Shown one piece after another: positions 38,184 through 47,393 of a stretch of 64,000 nucleotides of DNA; positions within the stretch are counted from its first letter, which is position 1, and the number at the start of each line of letters is the position of its first letter. The notes beneath the pieces are model-generated. The model had not been told where the DNA came from and made no database searches. It saw nothing but the letters and a program-made list of their open reading frames with translations. This DNA comes from Lachnospiraceae bacterium (GTDB lineage Bacteria > Bacillota > Clostridia > Lachnospirales > Lachnospiraceae), in NCBI GenBank assembly GCA_015056905.1, contig SVFI01000012.1, forward strand, positions 1 to 64,000, read 5' to 3'. Made by a program: the position numbers and the translations under genes.

Positions 38184-40421
38184 ATGACACGAAAAGAGCT
38201 ACAGGAACTTGCCGCCAAGCTGACATTAGCTGAAAAAATAAGCATGATTCACGGTGCTGCGTTGTTTAAAACAGGAGCCGTAAAAGAAAAAGGAATCCCT
38301 GCATTTTGTTTCTCGGACGGTCCGATGGGAACAAGACCTGCTTATGAATGGAATAAATGGTTTCTTGTCGGGGGGAATGATGACTACACTTCCTATCTTC
38401 CATGTAACAGTGCCATTGCCGCCACGTTCAACCGGGACTGCGCTTACAACTCCGGACGCGTACTCGGTCTTGAAGCAAGAGGACAGGGCAAGGATATGAT
38501 TCTTGCACCCGGCATTAATATTCACCGCTCCCCTCTTTGCGGAAGAAATTTTGAATATATGAGCGAAGACCCATATCTGACCGCGGAAATGGCCGTCCCT
38601 TGCGTAAAGGGCGTACAGGAATCCGACGTTTCAGCCTGCGTCAAACATTTTGCGCTCAACAATCAGGAAACCCAGCGTCACGGCGGTGATTCCCTTGCGA
38701 GCGAACGTGCACTCTGGGAAATTTATCTGCCTGCGTTCCGTGCTACGGTTTATGAAGGACATACGCTCGGAATGATGGCTGCCTACAACCGTTTCCACGG
38801 TGAATATGCATGTCACAGCCAAGAACTCCTCGACGGAATTCTGCGCGGGGAATGGGGTTTTGAAGGTATTGTTGTCTCCGACTGGGGCGGTGTCCACGAC
38901 ACAGAAAAAGCTGCCAACTGCAGTTTGGATGTTGAGATGGGCTGTACGGATGATTTTGATGATTACTATCTTGCCAATCCACTCAAAAAGGCGATTGAGG
39001 AAGGTCGCGTATCCGAGTCGGAAATCGACAAAAAGATTATGCACATCCTTCACACAATGAACGAGCTTCATATGCTTGACGGAGAGCGCAAGCGCGGAGG
39101 CTACAACCTCGCATCTTCCCGCGAAACCCTTCTCCGCACGGCAGAGGAATCCATTATTCTTTTGAAAAATGACAAAAAGACTCTTCCTCTCAACCCGGAC
39201 AAAATCAAAAAATTACTTGTCATCGGGGACAACGCGGACCGTGCCCATGCGCTCGGCGGCGGAAGCGCCGAAATCAAAGCGCTCTATGAACTCACGCCTC
39301 TGACGGGACTTAAAATGTATCTTGGCGGAAACTGTGAAGTTGTCTACGAGCCTGGATATTACAATTATGTTGTCGGAAATGCATGGGGTAAGGATAACGC
39401 ACAAAACGTGCTCGGCAATCTTCCGATAGGAGAAGAACTCAATGTTTATCTGCCGCGTCAGAACCGTAAAATTCCGAAAGAAAAAATCGACACGCTCAAT
39501 GAAACTTATCTGGAAAGAGCCAAAGAAGCCTGCAAAGATGCAGATGCTGTTATTTACATCGGCGGTCTGACACACGACTATGATGTAGAGGACCAGGACC
39601 GCAAGGACTATCATCTCCCTTGCAATCAGGACTATGTCATCCACGAACTGCTCAAAGTACGCCCCGACATGATTGTAACGCTGATTGGCGGTTCTCCTGT
39701 ATCCATGGCGGAGTGGAAAGATATGGCTGACACCATCGTCTACTCCTACTACAACGGAATGGAAGGCGGTCTTGCCTTTGCACGCACGATATTCGGTAAA
39801 GTATCTCCATCCGGAAAGCTTCCGACTTCTTTCCCGAAACAGTTATCCGATTGCGGTGCCCACAGCATAGATGTCTTTCCGGGAATCGACACCGTAGCAT
39901 ACAAAGAAGACGTTTTTGTCGGCTATCGTCATCTTGACAGCCGCGATATTGAACCGGAGTTTGCATTCGGTCACGGTCTCTCCTACGCAGAATTTGAGTA
40001 TCATGACATGGAGGTTCTCGATGTAACATCGGATATGGACACAAAAGACGGACAAATCATAGAGCGAAAACAGCTCGTCCCGATTTTTGAGGTAAGCTGT
40101 CTGGTAAAAAACACGTCCGGTACGGACGCCAAAGAAACGGTACAGCTCTACATTGCTCCGTCAGAAAATACACTTCCAAACGGACAGGAAAGACCGGTAA
40201 AGGAACTGCGCGGTTTTGACAAAAAACTGATTGGCGCCGGTGAAGAAGCTACATACCGCTTCTCTCTCACTCCGGAATCTTTCAGTTACTACGACGAGAG
40301 CAGACACTGCTACGTCTCACCGAAAGGAAGCTACGATATTCTGCTTGCCAGTTCAAGCCGGGATATCCGTTTACTTCATAAAATCACTCTCAACAAAGAG
40401 TATATGATTAGCAGAAGCTAA
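38184..40421 (+). CDS. Glycoside hydrolase family 3 (beta-glucosidase type)
   Basis: 745 aa with no signal peptide, so intracellular. Order: GH3 catalytic barrel (VKHFALNNQETQRHGGDS; nucleophile Asp in GIVVSDWGGVHDTEKA, about 235), alpha/beta sandwich domain (LLVIGDNADRAHALGGGS) with a PA14-free linker, and a C-terminal FnIII-like domain (ELRGFDKKLIGAGEEATYRF). Substrate could be beta-glucosides, xylosides or related glycans. TGGAGG precedes the ATG. The 118-base gap to the AraC gene is AT-rich, and promoters there are not clear. Confidence 0.93.
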   Translation: MTRKELQELAAKLTLAEKISMIHGAALFKTGAVKEKGIPAFCFSDGPMGTRPAYEWNKWFLVGGNDDYTSYLPCNSAIAATFNRDCAYNSGRVLGLEARGQGKDMILAPGINIHRSPLCGRNFEYMSEDPYLTAEMAVPCVKGVQESDVSACVKHFALNNQETQRHGGDSLASERALWEIYLPAFRATVYEGHTLGMMAAYNRFHGEYACHSQELLDGILRGEWGFEGIVVSDWGGVHDTEKAANCSLDVEMGCTDDFDDYYLANPLKKAIEEGRVSESEIDKKIMHILHTMNELHMLDGERKRGGYNLASSRETLLRTAEESIILLKNDKKTLPLNPDKIKKLLVIGDNADRAHALGGGSAEIKALYELTPLTGLKMYLGGNCEVVYEPGYYNYVVGNAWGKDNAQNVLGNLPIGEELNVYLPRQNRKIPKEKIDTLNETYLERAKEACKDADAVIYIGGLTHDYDVEDQDRKDYHLPCNQDYVIHELLKVRPDMIVTLIGGSPVSMAEWKDMADTIVYSYYNGMEGGLAFARTIFGKVSPSGKLPTSFPKQLSDCGAHSIDVFPGIDTVAYKEDVFVGYRHLDSRDIEPEFAFGHGLSYAEFEYHDMEVLDVTSDMDTKDGQIIERKQLVPIFEVSCLVKNTSGTDAKETVQLYIAPSENTLPNGQERPVKELRGFDKKLIGAGEEATYRFSLTPESFSYYDESRHCYVSPKGSYDILLASSSRDIRLLHKITLNKEYMISRS

Positions 40422-40431
40422 CATATACAAC

Positions 40432-40473
40432 AATCCCCGGGAAACAGTCCGTAAGAACTATATCCCGGGGATT
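40432..40473. terminator. Bidirectional terminator between GH3 and CAP genes
   Basis: 11-bp stem AATCCCCGGGA / TCCCGGGGATT with a 20-base loop, between convergent genes. Not part of the GGGGTA family. Confidence 0.7.
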
Positions 40474-40489
40474 TGATTTCTGACACAAT

Positions 40490-41197
40490 TTATTTTTCTT
40501 TTGCAAAAATCACACACCAGTAAAGGTATCCGTCTGATGACAAATATACTCCGACGCCGATGTCATTATAATTTTTGCTGATAATCTTGGATTTGGTAGA
40601 CGCCTTATCCATCCACGCATCCACTACCTGCTGCGGCGTTGCTAAGTCACGCGCAATATTTTCTGCCGCTCTCTTAAAATCATACTTCATGCTTATAGCA
40701 GATGTCCATTTATATCCGTTCGGACGTGTATGTGAAAACTTCTTTGACAACTCCTTCGCGCGTTTCTGCGCCGCTGCATGAAGCAATGAATCCTTATCAA
40801 AAGATGAATATCCGTATTTTCTTCTCTCTTTGTTAATCAGATTCATTATGCTGCTACGATAAGCCTCCTGCTGTGTAACAACCTTAATCACACAGGTCAG
40901 CTTTTTCTTTCCGACTTTCGCCGTAATGGTCGCTGTTCCGGCTTTTTTCGCTGTAACTTTACCGGAAGAAGATACCGTAGCCACCTTTTTGTTACTCGTC
41001 GACCACTTAACCGTCTTCTTTGTATTTTTCACTTTTAACTGATACGTACTACCGATTACTATCGTTTTCTTGGTGGCATTCAGTTTCACCGTCGCCGCCT
41101 CCGCCTGTATCGTTTTTCCCGTGTACAAAAACATCGGGATAAACAACGTCAGCATCGACGCAAATAATATCAGTTTCTTTCCTGTTCTCTTTTTCAT
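40490..41197 (-). CDS. Secreted Big-domain and CAP-domain protein
   Basis: 235 aa from the ATG preceded by GAGGAG; a longer frame upstream lacks this site. A signal peptide (about residues 1-32) is followed by a bacterial Ig-like (BIG2) domain at about 35-105 (VKWSTSNKKVATVSSSGKV, GTATITAKVGKK) and a CAP/SCP domain (SIMNLINKERRKYG, HTRPNG, AAENIA, YNDIGVGVYLSSDGYLYWCVIFA). CAP domains of this class occur in sporulation and surface proteins such as YkwD. Its role is unknown. Confidence 0.85.
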   Translation of the reverse strand: MKKRTGKKLILFASMLTLFIPMFLYTGKTIQAEAATVKLNATKKTIVIGSTYQLKVKNTKKTVKWSTSNKKVATVSSSGKVTAKKAGTATITAKVGKKKLTCVIKVVTQQEAYRSSIMNLINKERRKYGYSSFDKDSLLHAAAQKRAKELSKKFSHTRPNGYKWTSAISMKYDFKRAAENIARDLATPQQVVDAWMDKASTKSKIISKNYNDIGVGVYLSSDGYLYWCVIFAKEK

Positions 41198-41310
41198 ACA
41201 GCCGCTCCTCATATCATTTTCTATCTTAAAATCCATTCCAGCTCTCCCCCCTTTTCATGAATTTTACCACAAAACATGTTTTTTTACTACTTAATCTTTG
41301 TCATTTAACC

Positions 41311-41341
41311 TGCATAAAAAGAAAGCCTAATGCACATCCTT
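41311..41341 (+). promoter_or_regulatory. Candidate sigma-F/sigma-G type promoter of sigG
   Basis: TGCATA, 18 bases, CATCCTT, close to the forespore consensus TGAATA-N17/18-CATACTA (two mismatches), 34 bases before the sigG start. No sigma-A promoter is visible in this gap. Confidence 0.45.
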
Positions 41342-41374
41342 TGAATATCACTTTGAAACAGGAGGAATATGGCA

Positions 41375-42154
41375 ATGGCACAGGGAAAAGTAGAAATATG
41401 CGGTGTGAATACGGCAAAGCTTCCGCTGCTTGAGGCATCGCAGCAGACAGAACTTTTTGAACGCATCAAATCCGGCGACGAGGAGGCGCGCATTCAATAT
41501 ATCGAGGGAAATCTCCGTCTCGTTCTCAGCGTCATCCGGCGCTTTTCAAACACAACCGAAAACGTCGATGATTTGTTCCAAATCGGATGCATCGGACTGA
41601 TTAAAGCAATCGATAATTTTGACTGTCATCTCGGTGTGAAATTTTCCACCTACGCTGTCCCGATGATTATCGGTGAAATCCGACGTCACCTGCGCGACAA
41701 CAGCGCGCTCCGCGTTTCCCGCTCCCTCAAAGACATTGCCTACAAAGCCATCTGCGCACGGGAATACATGACAAGACAAAATCAAAAAGAACCGACCGTG
41801 GAAGAACTTTCCGCGGAAATCGGAATCTCCAAAGAAGACATCGTCTATGCCCTCGATGCCATGCAGAACCCGATGAGTCTGAGCGAACCGATTTACACGG
41901 AAGGCGGCGATACGCTTTATGTGATGGACCAAATCAGTGACAAAAAAAATAAAGAGGAGAACTGGATAGAATCTCTCTCTTTATCAGAAGCCATGAAACG
42001 ACTCAACATGCGCGAGCATGAAATTATCTCGCTGCGCTTTTTTGAAGGGAAAACCCAGATGGAAGTGGCCGATATGATCGGCATTTCACAAGCTCAGGTT
42101 TCCCGTCTGGAAAAAAACGCTTTAAAAACAATGCGCAACTACCTTGCCGGATAA
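41375..42154 (+). CDS. sigG: RNA polymerase sigma-G factor (late forespore)
   Basis: Directs forespore-specific genes late in sporulation. 259 aa, nearly the B. subtilis length. The diagnostic start MAQGKVEICGVNTAKLPLLE matches the SigG N-terminus exactly from the second ATG, which also has better spacing (9) to AGGAGG than the first (41369, spacing 3). Region 2 (VDDLFQIGCIGLIKAIDNF, KFSTYAVPMIIGEIRRHLRD) and region 4 (KTQMEVADMIGISQAQVSRLEK) are intact. It is about 8 kb away from spoIIGA-sigE and on the other strand, unlike Bacillus. Confidence 0.95.
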   Translation: MAQGKVEICGVNTAKLPLLEASQQTELFERIKSGDEEARIQYIEGNLRLVLSVIRRFSNTTENVDDLFQIGCIGLIKAIDNFDCHLGVKFSTYAVPMIIGEIRRHLRDNSALRVSRSLKDIAYKAICAREYMTRQNQKEPTVEELSAEIGISKEDIVYALDAMQNPMSLSEPIYTEGGDTLYVMDQISDKKNKEENWIESLSLSEAMKRLNMREHEIISLRFFEGKTQMEVADMIGISQAQVSRLEKNALKTMRNYLAG

Positions 42155-42885
42155 TCAATTTGCACAAGGGTCAGTCCCTGCGACGGTGCTGTCACGCCGG
42201 CGAGTGTTCTCTCACCGGTGGCAAGTGCCTTTGCAATCTGCGACGGCTCCATACGGCCGAGCCCGACTTGCACAAGCGTCCCCGTCATAATGCGCACCAT
42301 GTGATATAAAAAACCGTCTCCGTGAAATGTCAATGTTACGTAGTCGTTATCTCTTTCAATTTCTATTCGGTCTACCGTTCGGACGGTAGACTTCTTTTTT
42401 TGAGGATTTTTACAAAAAGCAGCAAAATCATGCGTTCCCTGAAGGTAAGTTGCCCCTTCCCTCATCCGCTCGACGTCCGTTTTCTTCTCTGTCGTCCACA
42501 CGTATTTTCGGTCAAATAATGGTTTCTGCCTTCCGTCATAAATCCGGTACTGATAGGTTTTTCCTATCGCATTGTATCTGGCATGAAACCGCTCCGGCAC
42601 TTCCGTCATCTCGTAGACAACAATATCCTCCGGCAAATAGTGGTTTACATAATCTTTTAATTCCATATCCGACAACTCTGTGTCGAGCACAACATTTGCC
42701 ACCATGCCCTTTGCATGCACACCCGCATCGGTCCTGCCTGCTCCTATGATATGCACCGGCTCATCTGTCAGGTGCCCAAGTACCTGCACAAGCTTTCCCT
42801 GTATCGTATCGCGCCCGGTCTTATGTTCCCATCCGGAATATCTGCTACCGTCGTAGCCGAGTATCATCTTGTAATTTTTCTGCAT
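42139..42885 (-). CDS. truA: tRNA pseudouridine synthase A
   Basis: Makes pseudouridine at positions 38-40 of the tRNA anticodon arm. 248 aa. Catalytic Asp in GAGRTDAGVHAKGM (about 52). Blocks YDGSRYSGWEHKTGRDTIQG, FHARYNAIGKTYQYRIY, DFAAFCKNPQKKKSTVRT and FLYHMVRIMTGTLV are typical. It ends convergently with sigG, the two reading frames overlapping by 16 bases. It is the last gene of the fchA-folD-HD-truA unit, 3 bases after the HD gene. Confidence 0.96.
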   Translation of the reverse strand: MQKNYKMILGYDGSRYSGWEHKTGRDTIQGKLVQVLGHLTDEPVHIIGAGRTDAGVHAKGMVANVVLDTELSDMELKDYVNHYLPEDIVVYEMTEVPERFHARYNAIGKTYQYRIYDGRQKPLFDRKYVWTTEKKTDVERMREGATYLQGTHDFAAFCKNPQKKKSTVRTVDRIEIERDNDYVTLTFHGDGFLYHMVRIMTGTLVQVGLGRMEPSQIAKALATGERTLAGVTAPSQGLTLVQIDYPAR

Positions 42886-42888
42886 TTC

Positions 42889-43641
42889 TTACTCCTGTTT
42901 TGCATCCGGACTTTTACCGAACACATCCTCATAAAGTCTCACGTACTCCTGATATTCCTGTGTGTATGACAATTCGGAAAGAGCATCTAAAAGGCCCCCA
43001 TGATACCACGCATGGTCCTCTTTTTTCTTGCTGTGAAACCTCTCAAACACCGTATCCTTCTGTTGCAAATAACCACGGTGCGTCGCCCTCATATTGGACA
43101 GCTTATCCGAAAGTGCCACAACCTTTGCATCGCGGGAAGCCTTGGAAATTCTTTCCAATCCTTCCTCCTTGCGGATTTTCCACGACTGCTCCGGTGTCAT
43201 ATCCCGGCGTTTGTTTTCACTTTCTTCCAGTACAATATCAGCAACATGTTTCCCGAATCTGCATAAAATATCTTCATATGTGTAAGATGTATCCTCTATC
43301 ACATCGTGAAGCGCCGCAGCTGACGCCAGCGTGACATCCCCCGTCATCCGAAGCGTCGTCATCGCTGTCTCCATCGGATGGAGAATATACGGAACACGGC
43401 TTCCCTTTCGGAAAGCTCCCTTGTGCGCCATCGCTGCAAACTGAAGTGCTTCCTGCAGCATCTGACATCCTTCTGCACACTCTCCGCCGGCAAAATCCGG
43501 AAAATCCTTGTCATTTTCTCTGTATACGCAGCTGTTCTCTGTTCCTTTTTCTGTTCCTGTGACCGAAAGCGGACAGCTCTCGCAGCGAAGTTCATCCCGC
43601 GTAAGCTCCGCATCTGCAGCCCTGCAAAAAAAAGTTTCCAA
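42889..43641 (-). CDS. HD-domain (p)ppGpp hydrolase-like protein with cysteine-rich N-terminus
   Basis: 250 aa. After about 60 residues comes an alarmone-hydrolase HD domain: AMAHKGAFRKGSRVPYILHP (His73, His88), LHDVIEDTSYTYEDI (His112-Asp113, Glu116-Asp117) and VVALSDKLSNMRATHRG. The HD and ED motifs match Mesh1/SAH and RelA hydrolases. No synthetase domain is present. The first 59 residues hold six cysteines (6, 20, 23, 38, 55, 59), perhaps a metal site. The start is TTG at 43641 with AGGAG six bases upstream. Confidence 0.82.
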   Translation of the reverse strand: METFFCRAADAELTRDELRCESCPLSVTGTEKGTENSCVYRENDKDFPDFAGGECAEGCQMLQEALQFAAMAHKGAFRKGSRVPYILHPMETAMTTLRMTGDVTLASAAALHDVIEDTSYTYEDILCRFGKHVADIVLEESENKRRDMTPEQSWKIRKEEGLERISKASRDAKVVALSDKLSNMRATHRGYLQQKDTVFERFHSKKKEDHAWYHGGLLDALSELSYTQEYQEYVRLYEDVFGKSPDAKQE

Positions 43642-43667
43642 ACAATACTCCTTCCGCGACCTGCGAC

Positions 43668-44507
43668 TTATCGTCTGCTCTTTGCCGCTCTCAACAAATG
43701 TTTTGCCAGAACCGAAGTTGTGACAGAACCGACACCACCCGGCACCGGTGTTGCAATCGATGCAATATCTTCCAACGCATCATAATCGACATCACCGCAT
43801 AAATTTCCGTCTGCATCCACATTGATACCGACATCAATCACAATCGCATCTTTACCCACATAGTCCGCAGTAATCATCTTTGCCACACCTGCGGCTGCCA
43901 CAATAATCTCTGCATTCCGGCAAACCGAAGGCATATCTACGGTTCTTGTATGACATACCGTCACGGTTGCATTCCGTTTCATAAGAAGCATCGTGACCGG
44001 CTTTCCGATGACAAGACTTCTTCCGACTACCGTCACCCTCTTACCTGTAATATCAATCCCTGCAAAATCAAGCATCTCGATGACTGCCTCCGCCGTACAC
44101 GGCGCAAAACCGCTCGCATCACCTGCATACACTTTGGCGAGATTGACCGGTGATATTCCGTCCAAATCCTTCGCCGGGTCGATGCGCTGCTCAATCGCCT
44201 TCTCATCAATGTGCTTCGGAAGCGGACGCAGGAGCAGAATTCCGTCGATGGCATCGTTTTGATTGATGGCATCGAACTCCTTCTGAAATTCTTCATTCGT
44301 AATATCCGCAGGGAAGGTAAACTGCGAACAGTCAAACCCTACCTTTTCCATCTTTTTTAATGCGCCGCGCTCGTATGCAATATCGTCCGGCTTCTCACCG
44401 ACACGCACAATCGCAAGGTGCGGGAGCGCGCCTTTAAACTCCTTCATTTCTTCTGCAATCTGTTCATTGACTGCCTTAGCTACAGGAAGTCCCTTTAAAC
44501 ATTCCAT
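43668..44507 (-). CDS. folD: Methylenetetrahydrofolate dehydrogenase / methenyl-THF cyclohydrolase
   Basis: Interconverts methylene-, methenyl- and formyl-tetrahydrofolate with NADP. 279 aa from the ATG at 44507, which follows GGAGG; a longer frame starts 7 codons earlier. The lysine region is IAYERGALKKMEKVG, with ILLLRPLPKHIDEK, VIGKPVTMLLMKRNATVTVCHTRT and DVGINVDADGNLCGDVDYD. The usual PGGVGxMT is PVPGGVGSVTTSVLAKH. It is adjacent to fchA, which shares its cyclohydrolase step. Confidence 0.95.
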   Translation of the reverse strand: MECLKGLPVAKAVNEQIAEEMKEFKGALPHLAIVRVGEKPDDIAYERGALKKMEKVGFDCSQFTFPADITNEEFQKEFDAINQNDAIDGILLLRPLPKHIDEKAIEQRIDPAKDLDGISPVNLAKVYAGDASGFAPCTAEAVIEMLDFAGIDITGKRVTVVGRSLVIGKPVTMLLMKRNATVTVCHTRTVDMPSVCRNAEIIVAAAGVAKMITADYVGKDAIVIDVGINVDADGNLCGDVDYDALEDIASIATPVPGGVGSVTTSVLAKHLLRAAKSRR

Positions 44508-44544
44508 CTCTTTACCTCCGTCTGTCACAAAATTCTCATCCCGG

Positions 44545-45174
44545 TTATCCGCGGATTGCTTTTACTACATTTTCATATGCTTCATCCGCCATCTGGTTAC
44601 CCTTGGCTAACATTTCATCCGCTCTGGCATTCATCTGCTCTGCCAGCTCTCTGTTTTTCATAAGCTTTGTATTGATAAATACGTTCAGAGACGCTCCGTT
44701 TAACGCCGCCTTGCACATCTGCGCACCGACGCCCGCATCACTGATGGCAATTCTGCTTCCGATGACCGAAAGACGCAAAATCAGCACAAGCGCTTCCATA
44801 ATTTTTTCCATTAAAGCAAGCGGAGCCTCGCTCGCAGCTTTCAGCGCCTGCTCCATGATACGCGTTCTCTCCGCAATCTCCTCCTCCGTATTCTTCGGAA
44901 GACCGTAAGCCTTGGATAACGGCTCAAACGCCTCCGCATCCTTGTCCATAAACTCCAAAAGTTCCTCTGCTATCGTTTCTGCCGACGCGATGATTTCTTC
45001 TATCTCGTCCTGATACTCCGCATACTTTTTCTTGCCTGTCGTAAGATTTGCCACCATGCTTCCAAGTGCCATTCCGATTGCCGCCGCATAAGCACTTGCG
45101 CCGCCTCCGCCCGGTACCGGTTCACTCGAAGAGAGTACCTTTATAAAGTCATTCATTCTGCTTTCCGCCATCAT
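44545..45174 (-). CDS. fchA: Cyclodeaminase/cyclohydrolase family protein (methenyl-THF cyclohydrolase FchA type)
   Basis: 209 aa, all-helical. The family start SSEPVPGGGGASAYAAAIGMALGSMVANLTTG (split by family spacing) and the DAGVGAQMCKAALNGASLNVFINT block are present. Members convert methenyl- to formyl-THF or deaminate formimino-THF. With folD downstream (37-base gap) a one-carbon role is likely. GGAGG precedes the ATG. It has a divergent promoter facing the DUF4317 gene. Confidence 0.85.
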   Translation of the reverse strand: MMAESRMNDFIKVLSSSEPVPGGGGASAYAAAIGMALGSMVANLTTGKKKYAEYQDEIEEIIASAETIAEELLEFMDKDAEAFEPLSKAYGLPKNTEEEIAERTRIMEQALKAASEAPLALMEKIMEALVLILRLSVIGSRIAISDAGVGAQMCKAALNGASLNVFINTKLMKNRELAEQMNARADEMLAKGNQMADEAYENVVKAIRG

Positions 45175-45224
45175 ATGTTTCTGCCTCCGTTTCCAGATCG
45201 TTCATCTTTTCATACTTGTCTTCC

Positions 45225-45253
45225 AGTATATCAAAGAACGCTCGCAAGAACAA
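45225..45253 (-). promoter_or_regulatory. Candidate promoter of the fchA-folD unit
   Basis: Minus-strand TTGTTC, 17 bases, TATACT. It lies back-to-back with the plus-strand promoter at 45262-45290. Confidence 0.5.
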
Positions 45254-45261
45254 GTTTTCCC

Positions 45262-45290
45262 TTGCAATCTAACCGCCCAAAATTTATACT
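45262..45290 (+). promoter_or_regulatory. Sigma-A-type promoter of the DUF4317 gene
   Basis: TTGCAA, 17 bases, TATACT, 31 bases before the ATG at 45322. Confidence 0.65.
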
Positions 45291-45321
45291 GTGTAATAGA
45301 AAAAAGAAACGGAGTGACGAT

Positions 45322-46611
45322 ATGCAGCGCAAAGATTTATTGGAACTGAAAAAACGATTCAAAAAGGACGAATGCACCTTTACCCGCATGTCCGGATGTT
45401 ATGTAAACTCACAAAAAGAAAAAGTTGTGACTCTAAACGAAGTATTTTTAAATCTTCCCGACGAAGAATATTACAAATATCTTGAAATTGCCAAGAAGTC
45501 TCTTTCCGGAACACTCGGCAACAATCTGCTCGAACTGGAATTTCCGATGGAGGAGGAGCAGGCAGGCGGAAAACAGCAGTTTTTTATGGGATTAAAGGCA
45601 AGCGCTCTCAAAGACGAGGGACTGCTTGACCGTTTTTATGACCTTATCATCGATACATACGACTATGTCGGAAACTATCTCATTCTCCTCTATCACGACG
45701 CGTACGATGTCATGGTAAAAACCGAAGATAACCGAAAGCTGGACGAGTCCGAGGAAGTGTACGAATACCTCCTTTGCGCCATCTGTCCGGTTACCCTTTC
45801 CAAACCGGGACTCGGATATCTGGAAGAAGAAAACAAAATCGGAGTGCGTCTGAGGGACTGGATTGTCTCCCCTCCTGAAAACGGATTTCTCTTCCCTGCC
45901 TTTACGCAGCGAAGCAGCGATATTCACGCACTTGTGTATTATACAAAAAATGCAAAAGAACCTCACAAATCGTTCATGGAGGAAGGCCTCGGCTGTGGTT
46001 CCAAACGCACAGCTCTCCAGCAGAAAAAATCATTCCAGGACATTGTCAAAAAAGCCGTAGCCGAAATTCCGGACGACGAAATTCTTGCGGATGATGTCTT
46101 CATTACATTGCAGGAATCCATCAGTGACCTGCTCGACCGCGAGCAGCCGGAAACTCCTGACGCGGAGCCGATTACTCTCACCGCGGATACATTTAAAACG
46201 ATTATTGAGGAATGTGATTTCTCCGAGGAACTCGCACCAAAGCTGGAAAAGGCATTTGCCGAAGAATTCGCTGAGGAACTCCCGACAGCAGATGCAGTTC
46301 TCGACGCCAAGGCTCTTGCCAAAAATGAGCAGAAAAAGAAAGAAAAAGAACTGATCAGCGAAGTGGCAACACTGAAAGAGTCTCTTGCCAAAGTGCAGGA
46401 TAACGACGGCAAGACAAGCTACGTGGACCCGGATACCGGCGAAATTCTCTCCTCAGACGATGAGACCCCGAAACTCTGCGACGTATTTGTGCGCATGAAA
46501 CCGGATCGCGCTTCCCTCGTAACCACACAGATGATTGACGGACAAAAATGTCTCGTCATTCCGGTTGAGGCAGGCGATGACATTGATATCAACGGTATTA
46601 AAATGGAATAA
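45322..46611 (+). CDS. DUF4317 family protein of unknown function
   Basis: 429 aa from the ATG after ACGGAG; the frame is open further upstream, but that part overlaps the promoter. I recognise DUF4317, a conserved clostridial cytoplasmic family. Blocks: KKRFKKDECTFTRMSGCYVN (residues 9-28), DTYDYVGNYLILLYHDAYDV (about 110), YLLCAICPVTLSKPGLGY and FPAFTQRSSDIHALVYYT. A helical, charged stretch (about 330-370, KNEQKKKEKELISEV) may be a coiled coil. No catalytic motif is evident. SGNH hydrolase follows 15 bases later. Confidence 0.85.
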   Translation: MQRKDLLELKKRFKKDECTFTRMSGCYVNSQKEKVVTLNEVFLNLPDEEYYKYLEIAKKSLSGTLGNNLLELEFPMEEEQAGGKQQFFMGLKASALKDEGLLDRFYDLIIDTYDYVGNYLILLYHDAYDVMVKTEDNRKLDESEEVYEYLLCAICPVTLSKPGLGYLEEENKIGVRLRDWIVSPPENGFLFPAFTQRSSDIHALVYYTKNAKEPHKSFMEEGLGCGSKRTALQQKKSFQDIVKKAVAEIPDDEILADDVFITLQESISDLLDREQPETPDAEPITLTADTFKTIIEECDFSEELAPKLEKAFAEEFAEELPTADAVLDAKALAKNEQKKKEKELISEVATLKESLAKVQDNDGKTSYVDPDTGEILSSDDETPKLCDVFVRMKPDRASLVTTQMIDGQKCLVIPVEAGDDIDINGIKME

Positions 46612-46626
46612 AAAGGAAACTGAAAC

Positions 46627-47346
46627 ATGAAAAAGAATAAGACTTCTTTTTATAAAACGGGATTTTTCATATTGCTCGCCGGCTGTCTTCTGCTCGGCTG
46701 TATGACGTTGATTTTACTGATTCGCGGCAATTATTTTGCCATGTTCAAACAGACGATGTCGCAGGATAGTTATGATTACGAAAGCAATGCATCCTACATA
46801 CAGCGCAGCACGCAGTTTGACATGCTTCCCGTACAGGATACGGACATCGTCTTTGTCGGCGATTCCATCACTGCCCGCTTTGAGTGGGATGAATATTTCA
46901 CAGATTACAAAGTTGCCAACCGCGGCATTGACTCCGACGTCACCGAAGGCGTATACAACCGCTTGGATACGATTGTCTCACAGACACCGGAAAAGATTTT
47001 TCTCATGGTCGGAATCAACGATATCCGTCAGGATATTCCGCAGGAAACAACGCTCTCTTACTATGAAAAAATATTGGATGAGCTCATGGAAGCACTTCCG
47101 GACTGCGAGATATACGTGCAGAGTGTTCTGCCGGTACATACCTCCACCGGAATCAACAATACAGCGGTCCAGAGCTTAAACACCTCTCTCAAGGCACTCG
47201 CGGCGCAGAAAGGTCTTCCTTATCTTAATATTTATTCTTCGGTAGTCAATGAGGAAAACAACTTTACCTACACCGTGGACGGAGTCCATCCGACCGGTGA
47301 TGGATATGCGATTTGGACCGAAATTGTGGAAGGAGTTTTGGAGTAG
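46627..47346 (+). CDS. Membrane-anchored SGNH/GDSL hydrolase
   Basis: 239 aa. One N-terminal transmembrane helix (about 12-33) places the enzyme outside the membrane. SGNH blocks: VFVGDSITARF (Ser80), VANRGI (Gly), MVGINDIRQD (Asn) and DGVHPTGDGYAIW (catalytic Asp and His). Likely an acyl esterase acting on wall or exopolysaccharide acyl groups. AAAGGAAAC precedes the ATG. It probably shares a transcript with the DUF4317 gene. Confidence 0.88.
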   Translation: MKKNKTSFYKTGFFILLAGCLLLGCMTLILLIRGNYFAMFKQTMSQDSYDYESNASYIQRSTQFDMLPVQDTDIVFVGDSITARFEWDEYFTDYKVANRGIDSDVTEGVYNRLDTIVSQTPEKIFLMVGINDIRQDIPQETTLSYYEKILDELMEALPDCEIYVQSVLPVHTSTGINNTAVQSLNTSLKALAAQKGLPYLNIYSSVVNEENNFTYTVDGVHPTGDGYAIWTEIVEGVLE

Positions 47347-47393
47347 ATGTGAGATTTGCAGGCAGAGCCCGAATTTCAGTATTTTTCCTCTTC

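Noticed and set aside
40432-40473. Further member of the GGGGTA family
   Set aside because: Arms read ATCCCCGGGA and lack CGGGGTA, so it is an ordinary terminator.
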